From contig NZ_NCSQ01000026.1 of assembly GCF_002105465.1 (NCBI RefSeq), positions 1 to 48,828 on the forward strand: a stretch of 48,828 nt of DNA, in the 5' to 3' direction. The notes beneath the pieces are model-generated. The model saw nothing but the letters and a program-made list of their open reading frames with translations, was not told where the DNA came from and searched no databases. Position 1 is the first letter of the stretch, and every line of letters begins with the position of its first letter. The position numbers were made by a program, and so were the translations under genes. This DNA is from Aquidulcibacter paucihalophilus (GTDB lineage Bacteria; Pseudomonadota; Alphaproteobacteria; Caulobacterales; Aquidulcibacteraceae). This document shows positions 1 to 7,936 of this stretch, piece by piece.

Positions 1-205
1 ACGCACAAACCTCCCGCGGAGCGGGTTCGTTCTTCGGCCAAAAGTCGCCGTTGTATGACGGCCTGGCATTGAATCTGATCGCCAATTGCACAGCCCATTT
101 TCCACTTGGAAGGTCTTTGCCACAGGCTATGCCTAGGCAAAGGCCGTGCTCGAATTTGGGCGCGCGAGATGGGGCGTCAAGGGGCGCGCTTCGCGCGTCG
201 ACGAA

Positions 206-296
206 GTCGATTTGACCCTTTGACTCCCCAGCTTGTGCAATAACAATCGTTAGGCGGCTTCAAGGCAAGCGGCGCGACGCATTGTGCCGCTCCAAG
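206..296 (+). repeat. Direct repeat copy A (pairs with 5779-5869)
   Basis: Gapless alignment with 5779-5869 (offset 5573) gives 63 identities in 91 positions by hand count, with 37 of the first 45 identical (core accctttgactcc). The two copies lie just outside the dehydratase/ArsR/decarboxylase/receptor module. On the minus strand the alignment stays in codon register (W.G......C.E.......L..KL.SQRV), so it may be a decayed coding or element-end sequence rather than a regulatory site. Confidence 0.6.
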
Positions 297-347
297 TCAT
301 TTGGATTAGGTCCCACATGAACAAGCTCGCGAATTGCTTGACCAAAG

Positions 348-369
348 TGCATTCCATCGATGGAATGCA
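348..369. repeat. Perfect 22-bp palindrome
   Basis: Half-site tgcattccatc (348-358) is followed directly by its exact reverse complement (359-369), with no spacer. No gene start lies close by; the nearest supported gene begins at 675. It could be an operator left from a lost regulator gene or part of an element end. Confidence 0.7.
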
Positions 370-403
370 TCCTACCGCTTGCTGTGCTGGGGGGGAGTGG
401 ACA

Positions 404-541
404 ACAAGGAAGGCGAGCAAGTTTTCCGACGCCCAGAAGGCGTTCATTTTGAATCAGGGAGTAGATGGCAGCATCACGATGCCCACCAGCATCTGTTACG
501 TGAGCGTTCGGTCTGACCCGCCTTGTGGTGGTGGGTGTTGA
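404..541 (+). pseudogene. Relic of IS3-family transposase OrfA N-terminus
   Basis: The + frame reads TRKASKFSDAQKAFILNQG from base 404, which resembles the N-terminal helix of IS3-family OrfA proteins (form K-x-S-K-F-[ST]-[DE]-x-Q-x-x-x-[IV]-L-x-Q). After VDG it degenerates: the expected helix-turn-helix is reduced to something like SICYVSV before a stop at 539-541. The G-rich stretch just upstream (385-405) could be a decayed terminal inverted repeat. No OrfB is present. Recognition is by motif memory only and the relic is short. Confidence 0.4.
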
Positions 542-598
542 TCTTGAGAAGGAGCCTTACGGAAATTTGCCTTTTCAAGGCCATGCCGCTAGACATTA

Positions 599-616
599 AT
601 TAGTTGATCAACTAAT
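599..616. promoter_or_regulatory. Operator 1, attag-N8-ctaat, inside a perfect 20-bp palindrome
   Basis: Bases 598-617 form a perfect 20-bp palindrome (aattagttga and its reverse complement). The core attag-N8-ctaat recurs at 1613-1630 before the ArsR gene, with the same arms and spacing. The palindrome lies about 58 bp upstream of the dehydratase TTG start and overlaps a weak -35-like ttgatc (604-609) with a poor tatctc -10 (628-633). Its size and symmetry suit a dimeric winged-helix repressor; the ArsR protein at 1640 is the natural candidate. Confidence 0.6.
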
Positions 617-674
617 TGTCGAATCCTTATCTCCGCCTAGGACGCCAGATCCTTCAATCCATCGGGGACCAGAT

Positions 675-1607
675 TTGGACCTACATATTCAAACCCCTCT
701 TATCCAATCTCCAATTCTGAGTGCGGGCCAACAGGAAGTTTGGCTCAAGATGGAGGCGTTCCAACCCAGCGGGTCATTCAAGATCCGCGGCATTGGTCGG
801 GCTTGCACAACCTATGCGCAGAGCGGGGCTGCCCGGTTTGTTGCGGCGTCAGGAGGAAATGCAGGAATTGCAGTGGCCTATGCAGGCCGGGCCCTCTCAA
901 TACCGGTCGTCACGGTGGTTCCTCAAACAACGTCCGTGAAAGCTTGCGATATTTTGCGGCTCTATGGCGCTGAGGTGATCATTGCTGGAGCAAACTTTAA
1001 CGAGGCCAATCGCTTTGCCCGGTCATTATTGCAGCCGACGGACGCCTTTATTCATCCGTTTGACGATCCCCATTTGTGGTCTGGACATGCCTCGATGGTT
1101 GACGAGATCAAGGCAAGCAATATTCGTCCCGACGCGATCGTACTGTCGGTTGGCGGAGGCGGCTTGCTAGCCGGTGTCGCCGAAGGTCTTAATCGGCAAG
1201 GCTGGGGCCATATACCGATCATTGCCACAGAGACCTATGGCGCTGCATCACTGCATGCGTCCCTACAAGCGGGCAAGCTCACCTCATTGGATGAAGTGGC
1301 TACACTTGCGACCTCACTTGCAGCCAAACAGATCTGCGGCCAGGCATGGGAAGTGTGCCAAACCAATAAGGTGATCAGTGCACGGGTCAGTGATGCGCAG
1401 GCGGTGCAAGCATGTGAGGCTTTCTTGGAAGATCATCGCGTTTTGGTTGAACCTGCTTGTGGCGCAAGCCTAGCCCTTGCTTACAGCAGGGCAAAAGAAT
1501 TGGCCGATCTTCGAAAAATCGTGATCATTGTGTGTGGCGGAGCCACCATGTCGCCTCAGATGATGGCGACATGGCTCGAACAAACCAGCAGCGCACGTTT
1601 TGATTGA
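675..1607 (+). CDS. L-serine dehydratase / L-threonine deaminase, eukaryotic SDS-like
   Basis: Fold-type II PLP enzyme (310 aa) expected to deaminate serine to pyruvate and/or threonine to 2-oxobutyrate in the cytoplasm. The PLP lysine is K36 in PSGSFKIRG; SGGNAG (59-64) is the substrate loop; the phosphate-binding glycine loop GGGGLLAG is at 160-167; VEPACGA (258-264) is the cation-site segment; C287 in VCGGA sits where animal SDS has its conserved cysteine. Overall the sequence follows mammalian SDS more closely than bacterial IlvA, and there is no C-terminal ACT domain, so feedback control by isoleucine is not expected. The start is TTG with ggggac about 7 bases upstream. It precedes the ArsR and decarboxylase genes in the same direction. 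Serine versus threonine, or a beta-hydroxy amino acid analogue, cannot be decided from sequence. Confidence 0.85.
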   Translation: MDLHIQTPLIQSPILSAGQQEVWLKMEAFQPSGSFKIRGIGRACTTYAQSGAARFVAASGGNAGIAVAYAGRALSIPVVTVVPQTTSVKACDILRLYGAEVIIAGANFNEANRFARSLLQPTDAFIHPFDDPHLWSGHASMVDEIKASNIRPDAIVLSVGGGGLLAGVAEGLNRQGWGHIPIIATETYGAASLHASLQAGKLTSLDEVATLATSLAAKQICGQAWEVCQTNKVISARVSDAQAVQACEAFLEDHRVLVEPACGASLALAYSRAKELADLRKIVIIVCGGATMSPQMMATWLEQTSSARFD

Positions 1608-1612
1608 CCGAC

Positions 1613-1630
1613 ATTAGTTATTTTGCTAAT
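1613..1630. promoter_or_regulatory. Operator 2, attag-N8-ctaat, before the ArsR gene
   Basis: The sequence attag-ttattttg-ctaat keeps the arms and 8-bp spacing of operator 1 (599-616) but is only symmetric in the arms. It lies between the dehydratase stop (1607) and the ArsR GTG (1640), and a weak promoter ttgacc (1604-1609) with taattg (1627-1632) would overlap it. This fits autorepression. With that promoter the transcript would begin at or next to the GTG, so it could be leaderless. Confidence 0.55.
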
Positions 1631-1639
1631 TGACGTATT

Positions 1640-1939
1640 GTGGAAATCCGAAAGCTCGCCTCAGCCTTGTCCTCCGCCAGCCGACTGTCGATCATGACTT
1701 GGCTGAAATCGCCATGTGACCACTTCCCCCCGCAAGTACACGCCGATCTGGTCAAAGATGGGGTCTGTGGCGTCTTTATTGCGGAAAAATTGGGCATGAC
1801 TCCAGCAACAGCCTCGGCGCATTTGAGCGTGTTGGTCGAGGCTGGTCTGGTCACGTCAAAACGTCTGGGGAAATGGACCTATTTTAAGCGCAATGAGGCC
1901 TCTCTGCAGGCATTTAGCCAGAGCATTGCCGATTTATAA
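1640..1939 (+). CDS. ArsR-family winged-helix regulator
   Basis: A 99-aa protein with an ArsR-type helix-turn-helix: GVCGVFIAEKLGMTPATASAHLSVLVEAGLV (about 49-79) supplies the recognition helix (TPATASAHLSVL), followed by a wing (KRLGKWTYFKRNE). It carries Cys at 26 (SPCDHFP) and in GVCG, but not the CxC metal site of classical ArsR, so a metal ligand is not implied; a metabolite-sensing or redox role is as likely. The GTG start follows an in-frame TGA at 1631 and has no obvious ribosome site. It lies between the dehydratase and decarboxylase genes and is the likely binder of the two attag-N8-ctaat sites. Confidence 0.8.
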   Translation: MEIRKLASALSSASRLSIMTWLKSPCDHFPPQVHADLVKDGVCGVFIAEKLGMTPATASAHLSVLVEAGLVTSKRLGKWTYFKRNEASLQAFSQSIADL

Positions 1940-1948
1940 GGACGAAAC

Positions 1949-3313
1949 ATGGAAGAGCTTGATTTGATTGGTCGGGCTGACACCTATGCCGCAGACTATC
2001 TGGCCTCAGTCACTCACAGGCGCGTTTTTCCAGATCAGATGGCCATCCAAGCATTATCGGCCTTTGATGAGCCGCTGCCGCAGCAAGGTTGCGATGGTCT
2101 TGAAACTCTTGCGCTGATGGCCGGCACAGGATCCCCTGGAACAGTTACCTCTAACGGACCTCATTATTTTGGCTTCGTGGTGGGCGCGACCCTGCCCATT
2201 GCAGCGGCCGCCGAACGCCTCATGCTAGCCTGGGATCAATGTGCATCGTCATTTAACAATTCACCGATTGCGGCAAAGTTGGAATCCGTTGCAGCCGAAT
2301 GGATTCTCGACGCGCTAGATTTGCCACGACAAAGTGCGGTCGGGTTTGGGACGAGTGCGACCGCGAGCACCGTCAGCTGCCTCACAGCGGCACGGCGGTC
2401 ATTATTGGAACGTCATGGCTGGAACTTTGACGAAGAGGGCCTCGTGCATGCACCCGAAATTAAGGTCATTGTCTCCGACCTCGCCCATGTGACAGTCAAG
2501 AAAGCCCTGCGAATTCTTGGGTTTGGCATAAATCGCTTACTGATTGCTCGCACAGACAGCTTCGGGCGTATCGACCCGGATCAATTACCCCCGATGGATG
2601 ATATGACCATCCTTTGCCTGCAGGCGGGAGAGGTCAACACGGGGGAATTTGACCCCTTTTCAACCTTAATCCCAAAGGCCAAGCAGGCGGGTGCATGGGT
2701 ACATGTCGACGGGGCCTTCGGACTGTGGGCCCGCGCAACGCCACTGGCCGCCGACCTAGCACGAGATGTTGACCAAGCTGACAGTTGGGCAACAGACGGC
2801 CATAAATGGCTGAATACACCCTATGACGGTGCCATGGCCATTTGTCGTGACCCTACGGCCTTGGCCAAGGCGATGAATAGCGATGCAGCCTACGCCATGG
2901 CCTCGGTTAACGCCCAAAAGAATTTGACCTTGGAGTTTTCGCGGCGTGCCCGTGGCATCCCAGTTTGGGCCGCTCTCCGGTCTTTGGGTCGCAATGGGAT
3001 TGCGAGCATGATTGAGCGGCACATAGATCAGGCCCAAAAAATTGGCCAAGCACTTAAGGCAGAAGGATTTGATATTCTCAACCGTATCGTCCTCAACCAA
3101 GTCCTTGTGCGCTGTGACGATGATCAAACAACTTTGGCGATCCAAAAATTGGTTTCCGACAGCGGACGGGCTTGGTTCGGGACGACCATATGGCGTGGCA
3201 GACCTGCATTCCGGATCAGCGTATCGTCTTGGCGGACCCAAGATGCTGATATTGATGACCTCGTGTCGACGATCCTAGAAGCCCGCGACACCATCCGGCA
3301 CGCGGCGTCATAA
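1949..3313 (+). CDS. PLP-dependent amino-acid decarboxylase (group II)
   Basis: A 454-aa group II decarboxylase-family protein (aromatic amino acid/glutamate decarboxylase fold). The PLP lysine is K286 in TDGHKWLN, the Asp that pairs with the pyridine nitrogen is D254 in VHVDGAFG, and the ring-stacking His is H180 in SDLAHVTVKKAL. The N-terminal PHYFGFVVGAT and AWDQ segments are typical of bacterial homologues annotated as pyridoxal-dependent decarboxylase. A good aagga site (about 1938-1942) precedes the ATG, 9 bp after the ArsR stop, so the two are probably co-transcribed. Some homologues act as aldehyde synthases or lyases, so product amine is likely but not proven; substrate unknown. Confidence 0.82.
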   Translation: MEELDLIGRADTYAADYLASVTHRRVFPDQMAIQALSAFDEPLPQQGCDGLETLALMAGTGSPGTVTSNGPHYFGFVVGATLPIAAAAERLMLAWDQCASSFNNSPIAAKLESVAAEWILDALDLPRQSAVGFGTSATASTVSCLTAARRSLLERHGWNFDEEGLVHAPEIKVIVSDLAHVTVKKALRILGFGINRLLIARTDSFGRIDPDQLPPMDDMTILCLQAGEVNTGEFDPFSTLIPKAKQAGAWVHVDGAFGLWARATPLAADLARDVDQADSWATDGHKWLNTPYDGAMAICRDPTALAKAMNSDAAYAMASVNAQKNLTLEFSRRARGIPVWAALRSLGRNGIASMIERHIDQAQKIGQALKAEGFDILNRIVLNQVLVRCDDDQTTLAIQKLVSDSGRAWFGTTIWRGRPAFRISVSSWRTQDADIDDLVSTILEARDTIRHAAS

Positions 3314-3580
3314 AGCGGCCAAATGCCTGGCTTCGCCCTCCAAGACGAAAACTTGGCACAGACGTGGGCGTGAACGTCAGCACGCCTTAAAGAAATCATG
3401 GGATTGAGATGGTGCCATGTAATCACTGATCGGGACAAAGCATGCGAGAGAAAGGCCCATAAACCAGATAGGCTGGTGTCTTGCGGGGTCCCATCTGGAT
3501 TACGATGACCCACTAAGAGTAATACCAGCCATCTATATGGCTTCCAGCACCACACGCTGGCCCACTTAACTCGAGACGAA

Positions 3581-5656
3581 TCAGAATGTTTTCGACAAGG
3601 AAATCCTCAATGCGCGTGATGGGTTAGCGCTCAACGATTGTGAACTAAAGTCTGGTCCAAAAGATCGATTTACCCGATTCGTTTCTACGCCGATGTCTGT
3701 TGCGGTGATAACCAAAGAAACTTTGTTGGGCAGCCGGCGCGTGTATTGTATAGAATTCTCCCAATAGCCTTCATCGACAGCCCCCAAACGATGGCTATCG
3801 CTCTGGAAGCTCGCTGAAAACACAAATTGGTCTTTGGGTGTTGGTTTATAGTCGATGCTCGCCTTCCCGTTGGACTGGGACTTCTCCACTCGGGAAAATC
3901 CAGACGCAAAAAACGGATCGGAAAAGGAAATCTTGCTCACTTCCCAATTGAGACTGTAATTCAACTTCTTGCCAAATCTTCCTTTCAATGTGGAACCCAG
4001 GCCAGTCGATTCCGAGCGACCTAGATTGATGGTCGTCGCCAGAACCACATTGTTGTCGATCAGTCGCGAGCCATAACTCGCTTCATTTTTGGTATCTCGG
4101 TAGAAAGCGGTTGTGATGAGCGATAAGCCATTCTTTTCAAACTCATGCGTTAGTTCAAAGGTCTGACGATCGGCAGGCTTCAGCTTGGGGTTGCCTTCTA
4201 ATGCAAAGTCGACACCGAAAGCGCGGCGGAATGGATTAAGATCGACTAAAGAACCCGGTGTCGTCCCTTGGCTGTAGCTGGCCTTTAGGGTCCCAGGGCC
4301 ACCCAAAGCGTGGGTGATAAACACGCTTGGCAGGACACGCTGATAGCTCGTGGTCCCAGAAAGTAGGCCTGCGCCATCCGACCAATTTATTCTGGTTTCC
4401 TCAACGCGAAGGCCGGGCTGAAAGCCAAATTTGCCGAGCTTGAACTGAAAAGATCCATAAGCTGCCTGATCTTTTTGTTGAGCCAGAAAGAGATTTGATT
4501 GGACTACGCCGGGGCCGGCATAGCCGAGGTCCGAAAAGCCCAGTTCAAAGTCTTCATCCTTATAGCTCATCCCCAGTGAGAGAACGCGACCTTCCTTAAA
4601 GGTTTTTTCAAAGCTCGTTTCAAATTCAAAAGTGCGCTCTTGTTTGCGCTCTTGGTTTGAAAACCATTGTGTTCCGCGCCGACTTTGGTAGCCGGACTTG
4701 TTCAAATTATTGCTAAAGGTGAGATCGATATCGAATTTGTATTTGTCTTCCTGTTCAGACTTGAAGCCGACAGAATGATATTGCACGGATCCCGGTGATT
4801 TTGTCGCTGTCGTGACCGGGAGAATGGTTTGGGTATTGGTTCGCGTGCGGGTTTCAATACCTTGCGTCGAGTAATCAACTTCGCTCGTAAAGAAAGTTGA
4901 ACTCCAGGAGAGGGAGTCCGTGGCCGAGAGCGTTCGGATAGCACGAAGCGACGCGGTGGTGCCCAAGGTTGTAAAGTGCCCTTGGCTAAGCTGAGACTCC
5001 AGCTCGCGGTTGGCACCAATTCCAGAAACCCCTTCAGACTGTGACCGAACGGGCTCTTCATTCCTCGTCGTGCGAAGAAAGCCATTGAAGCTCCAAGGCT
5101 TCATGCCCCGACTGACTGATAGAGAAATCACGTGAGCATCGAGCGTATCGATACTGGCCGCGATTGATCCGCCAAGCTTGTCCTCTTCTTGCGCCTTCTT
5201 CGTGATGATATTGATCACAGCTTGGGCGCTGGAGGCGAACTCCGCAGGCGGATTGGACATCACTTCAATGCGCGCGATCTGATTGGCGGGAATCTGAAGT
5301 GCTGCGGCCCTTGGCATGGACTTGCCATCCACCAACACAGTTACAAAGGCACCGCCGACCATGGTGATCCGATTATTGGCTCCTACAAAGACACCGGGCA
5401 GCAGTCCAATCGCATCCACTGCCGCTGAGGCTGGGGCGTCTGGAAGAGTGCGAACGTCATACACAACACGATCAATCCGGCTATCGCGCGTTTGCGGTCG
5501 TGCCTTGACCACGATCGTTTCGACTTGCTGGGCAGGTTCGGCAGTCGTGCTGCTCTCCTGTCCTTCCGCGACCGCTGGGCTTGCTGGTGGCTGAGTTGTG
5601 GTAACGTCCGACGCAGCTTGGGCAATCACGGTGCCCGCTAAGAAAAAACTGATCAT
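3581..5656 (-). CDS. TonB-dependent outer-membrane receptor
   Basis: A 691-aa receptor. A short signal peptide (FFLAGTVIAQA, no basic n-region) leads into a Pro/Ala/Gln-rich spacer, a TonB-box-like ETIVVKA (about 47-53), a plug domain (about 60-155, with LLPGVFVGANNRITMVGG and IEVMSNPPAEF), then a beta-barrel ending in phenylalanine (RISLSKTF), the usual assembly signal. The barrel resembles the outer-membrane beta-barrel family PF14905 rather than siderophore receptors. An in-frame stop lies 4 codons upstream, so this ATG is the start. The gene converges with the decarboxylase and is visibly more AT-rich than the housekeeping genes. By context it may import a peptide or amino-acid-derived substrate for the adjacent dehydratase and decarboxylase; that link is inference. 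Confidence 0.88.
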   Translation of the reverse strand: MISFFLAGTVIAQAASDVTTTQPPASPAVAEGQESSTTAEPAQQVETIVVKARPQTRDSRIDRVVYDVRTLPDAPASAAVDAIGLLPGVFVGANNRITMVGGAFVTVLVDGKSMPRAAALQIPANQIARIEVMSNPPAEFASSAQAVINIITKKAQEEDKLGGSIAASIDTLDAHVISLSVSRGMKPWSFNGFLRTTRNEEPVRSQSEGVSGIGANRELESQLSQGHFTTLGTTASLRAIRTLSATDSLSWSSTFFTSEVDYSTQGIETRTRTNTQTILPVTTATKSPGSVQYHSVGFKSEQEDKYKFDIDLTFSNNLNKSGYQSRRGTQWFSNQERKQERTFEFETSFEKTFKEGRVLSLGMSYKDEDFELGFSDLGYAGPGVVQSNLFLAQQKDQAAYGSFQFKLGKFGFQPGLRVEETRINWSDGAGLLSGTTSYQRVLPSVFITHALGGPGTLKASYSQGTTPGSLVDLNPFRRAFGVDFALEGNPKLKPADRQTFELTHEFEKNGLSLITTAFYRDTKNEASYGSRLIDNNVVLATTINLGRSESTGLGSTLKGRFGKKLNYSLNWEVSKISFSDPFFASGFSRVEKSQSNGKASIDYKPTPKDQFVFSASFQSDSHRLGAVDEGYWENSIQYTRRLPNKVSLVITATDIGVETNRVNRSFGPDFSSQSLSANPSRALRISLSKTF

Positions 5657-5778
5657 TTCAAATGAGCCTCAAATCGTGGAAAGCTACCTTTAATAGGTTG
5701 CTTCTAGCGATGACAGCGAAATTCCGCTATCAGGCGATCACAGCTGTGAGATTGTTGATGTTTTGCCCTTGATGCGAG

Positions 5779-5869
5779 ATCGATTGTACCCTTTGACTCC
5801 TCAGCTTGCGCAATAGGAATTGTCCTCTTGTTTCAAAACAAGCAAAGTGCGGCCTCAAGCCGTTCCAAG
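5779..5869 (+). repeat. Direct repeat copy B (pairs with 206-296)
   Basis: Second copy of the 91-bp repeat, 123 bp upstream (on the minus strand) of the receptor start, within the 303-bp gap before the secreted protein at 5960. The first half is best kept (accctttgactcctcagctt). Its position just beyond the receptor gene means the two copies enclose the whole dehydratase-ArsR-decarboxylase-receptor module. Confidence 0.6.
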
Positions 5870-5959
5870 CGCAAGAAATCTTCAAATTTGGCGTGGTCAA
5901 GATGCATTGCTTAGACAACACACCCCAAACGCGAGCCAAAAATAGAAAAGTGCGATCGG

Positions 5960-6373
5960 CTATTTCGCCGCAGACTGGGTAGCCGTCATGGCGGTGCAGA
6001 CTTTGCGCATGGTCTCGACGCTGTTGGCGTTGAGGGGCCGGCCTTCGATGCCGGAATAAGCGGCGGTATCTTGGCAGGAATCGGCAAAGCCGTTCCAGCG
6101 GGTGGTGAGGTCGGCGCGATAGGCGTCGCAGTGGGCGCGCATGGCGCGGTTGCGTAGGGCCACTTTGTCGGCGGTTTCGCCAACCAAAAGGTCAAAGTGA
6201 ATGCCGTCAAATTTGGCATCTGCTGCCTGTAAGCAGCTGGTATAGATGGCTTGCCGCTCTGGCGTGATGGCGTGATCGCCCGAGGTCTTAACCCCGGCAA
6301 CAGCAAATCCTGCTGCCAACGTAACGGCGACGAGTGCTGTGGCGACGATGACGGGTTTGCGCATTTTCTTCAC
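5960..6373 (-). CDS. Hypothetical exported four-cysteine protein
   Basis: A 137-aa protein with a clear Sec signal peptide (MKKMRKPVIVATALVAVTLAAGFAVA, cleavage probably after AVA) and a mature part of about 110 residues. Four cysteines (TSCLQ, AHCDAY, DSCQD, KVCTA) could form two disulfides in the periplasm. The mature domain looks helical and charged, with no family I recognise. It stands alone, divergent from the solute-binding protein gene at 6644. Function unknown. Confidence 0.7.
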   Translation of the reverse strand: MKKMRKPVIVATALVAVTLAAGFAVAGVKTSGDHAITPERQAIYTSCLQAADAKFDGIHFDLLVGETADKVALRNRAMRAHCDAYRADLTTRWNGFADSCQDTAAYSGIEGRPLNANSVETMRKVCTAMTATQSAAK

Positions 6374-6562
6374 TCCAAATCACGGCCCGAGACACCGCCG
6401 ACGGCATGTGTGTCTGTTTGGGACAAGCCTATCTGGAGAAGCGATTCCCGTGCCAGGCGAGTCCGAGTGACCCTGTGCGACTGCGGATAGTGGCGGGTTT
6501 CACGCCCCCTAAGGAGCTAGGGCATAACAAGGGGCTTTTGCTATGGGGGCCCGGCAAATACC

Positions 6563-6581
6563 ATGCAGAAAACGGTTGCAT
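6563..6581. promoter_or_regulatory. Possible inverted-repeat operator before the binding-protein gene
   Basis: Arms atgca and tgcat are separated by 9 bases containing acgg, about 62 bp upstream of the ATG at 6644. The arrangement recalls LacI-family operators of sugar genes, which would suit the neighbour, but the arms are only 5 bp and no LacI gene is in the window. Confidence 0.25.
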
Positions 6582-6643
6582 AGGTGCTAGATTGCTTTCA
6601 CCCTTCGAAAAGCCGCGTCAAAGGCCAAGTGGAGACGATAGCC

Positions 6644-7924
6644 ATGGTTGAGGGTCGTAACCGAAGACAGGCCTTGGGCTGGATGGCCAAAGGCGTTGCA
6701 GGTGGTTTGGCAGGAACTGGCGCGTTAGCCCTGTCAGCGTGTGGGCCGAAGAAGCCCCCTTTGCGCCCCAATCTGATCATTTGGCATGGCTTTCGCGGGG
6801 CGGAGAAGGCATCACTTGAAAAGCTGGCCACGATTTATTCCGGCAGACTAAAGCCCGGCCAACGCCCGGTCCGCGCCGTGGCCATCCCCAGCGATGCGAT
6901 GGCGGATAAGATTTCAGCCTCGGTTCCACGCGGTAAAGGTCCAGACCTATTTATCTTTGGCCATGATCGTTTGGGCGGCTGGGCCGAGGTGGGCGATACG
7001 ATCACACCGCTAGACTTCTTTTTGGATGAGGCAACCAAAGCAGCCTTTCTGCCCCATATGTTTGAGGCGGTGACCTATAAGAATGCGGTCTGGGCCCTGC
7101 CCTTCAACTATAAGTCTGCTGCTTTGCTCTATAATAAGAAGCTGGTCGCCAAACCGCCTGAAACCGTTGAAGAGATGCAGGATTTGGCGATCAAACTTAC
7201 CGACCAAGCCCGCGGCCGATTTGGTCTTGCTTATGCCTATGACGATTTCTTCTTCCATGCGGCCTTAATGAATGGCTATGGCGGTGGGGTGTTTGATGCC
7301 ACGGGCAAGCTGATGCTGGATGATCCCCGCAATATTGCTGCCTCGGATCTGGTTCAGTATTGGCGGCGTGACTTGGGTATTTTGCCCGATGACCCAACCT
7401 CGTCACTCGTCGCTTCGCTATTCAATACAGGCCGGGCGGCTATGATTTTTAATGGCCCATGGTTTCTGGGCGAGATCGCGCCGGAGATTGAGTATGGCGC
7501 AGCCGTTTTGCCAAGGATTACAGCCGCGAATAATCGGCCAATGGCCCCCTATTTGGCCGTGGAAGCCATCTTTATGAGCGCGGGCACCCATGACCCAGCC
7601 GAAGCTTGGGCGTTTGCGAAATTCCTAACCAGTGTTGAGGCGGCGAAAATCATGGCCGTTGAAGGCGGGGAATTGCCGACGCTGCGCGCGGTCTATGACG
7701 TGCCAGAAGTGGCCCAAAACCCGATTGCGCAGGCCTATAAGACCCAAGCCCTTTCGGCCGTCGCCATGCCCAACTTGCCGGAAATGACCATGGTCTGGTC
7801 GCCAGCTGACAAGGCGATGAAGCGGGTCACCAAGTTGGAGACGACTTCTGAAGCGGCTTGGCAGGATTGCCAGCGCGAAGTGCAAGCCGCCATCCTAGCC
7901 CTGCGTGACGGCAAGGCGAGCTGA
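6644..7924 (+). CDS. Extracellular solute-binding lipoprotein (family 1, sugar type)
   Basis: A 426-aa ABC-type binding protein of the maltose/oligosaccharide class. ATG 6644 is chosen over an upstream in-frame start because ggag sits 10 bases before it and the signal sequence begins there. The N-terminus RRQALGWMAKG resembles a twin-arginine motif and runs into a lipobox LSAC, so the protein is probably a membrane-anchored periplasmic lipoprotein. Typical features follow: LIIWHGFRG, GPDLFIFGHDRLGGWAEVG, PFNYKSAALLYNKKL (hinge region), AMIFNGPWFLGEI and APYLAVEAIFMS near the C-lobe. No ABC permease or ATPase gene lies in the window, so partners must be elsewhere or it serves another role. The SGLT symporter gene lies 1 kb away. 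Confidence 0.85.
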   Translation: MVEGRNRRQALGWMAKGVAGGLAGTGALALSACGPKKPPLRPNLIIWHGFRGAEKASLEKLATIYSGRLKPGQRPVRAVAIPSDAMADKISASVPRGKGPDLFIFGHDRLGGWAEVGDTITPLDFFLDEATKAAFLPHMFEAVTYKNAVWALPFNYKSAALLYNKKLVAKPPETVEEMQDLAIKLTDQARGRFGLAYAYDDFFFHAALMNGYGGGVFDATGKLMLDDPRNIAASDLVQYWRRDLGILPDDPTSSLVASLFNTGRAAMIFNGPWFLGEIAPEIEYGAAVLPRITAANNRPMAPYLAVEAIFMSAGTHDPAEAWAFAKFLTSVEAAKIMAVEGGELPTLRAVYDVPEVAQNPIAQAYKTQALSAVAMPNLPEMTMVWSPADKAMKRVTKLETTSEAAWQDCQREVQAAILALRDGKAS

Positions 7925-7936
7925 CCGCCAAAGCCG

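Larger units (their letters stand above)
1..674. other. Gene-poor left end with mobile-element relics
   Basis: No intact gene could be supported here. Frame +3 is open from base 3 to 215 but has no recognisable family and no start inside the window, so it could be the tail of a truncated gene or chance. The stretch holds a short GC hairpin near 13-26 (cccgc/gcggg), copy A of a direct repeat (206-296), a perfect palindrome (348-369), an IS3-like OrfA relic (about 404-541) and the operator region of the dehydratase gene (598-617). The mix of relics and palindromes suggests a rearranged insertion boundary. Confidence 0.5.

Noticed and set aside
3470..3560. Inverted repeats (ggctggt/accagcc and ccagc/gctgg) between the decarboxylase and receptor genes
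   Set aside because: Stems are short or far apart, with no T-tract on either strand; not enough for a terminator call.
5730..5939. 69-codon open frame on - in the repeat B region
   Set aside because: Matches repeat A only as a decayed sequence; A has an in-frame stop and no family is recognised.
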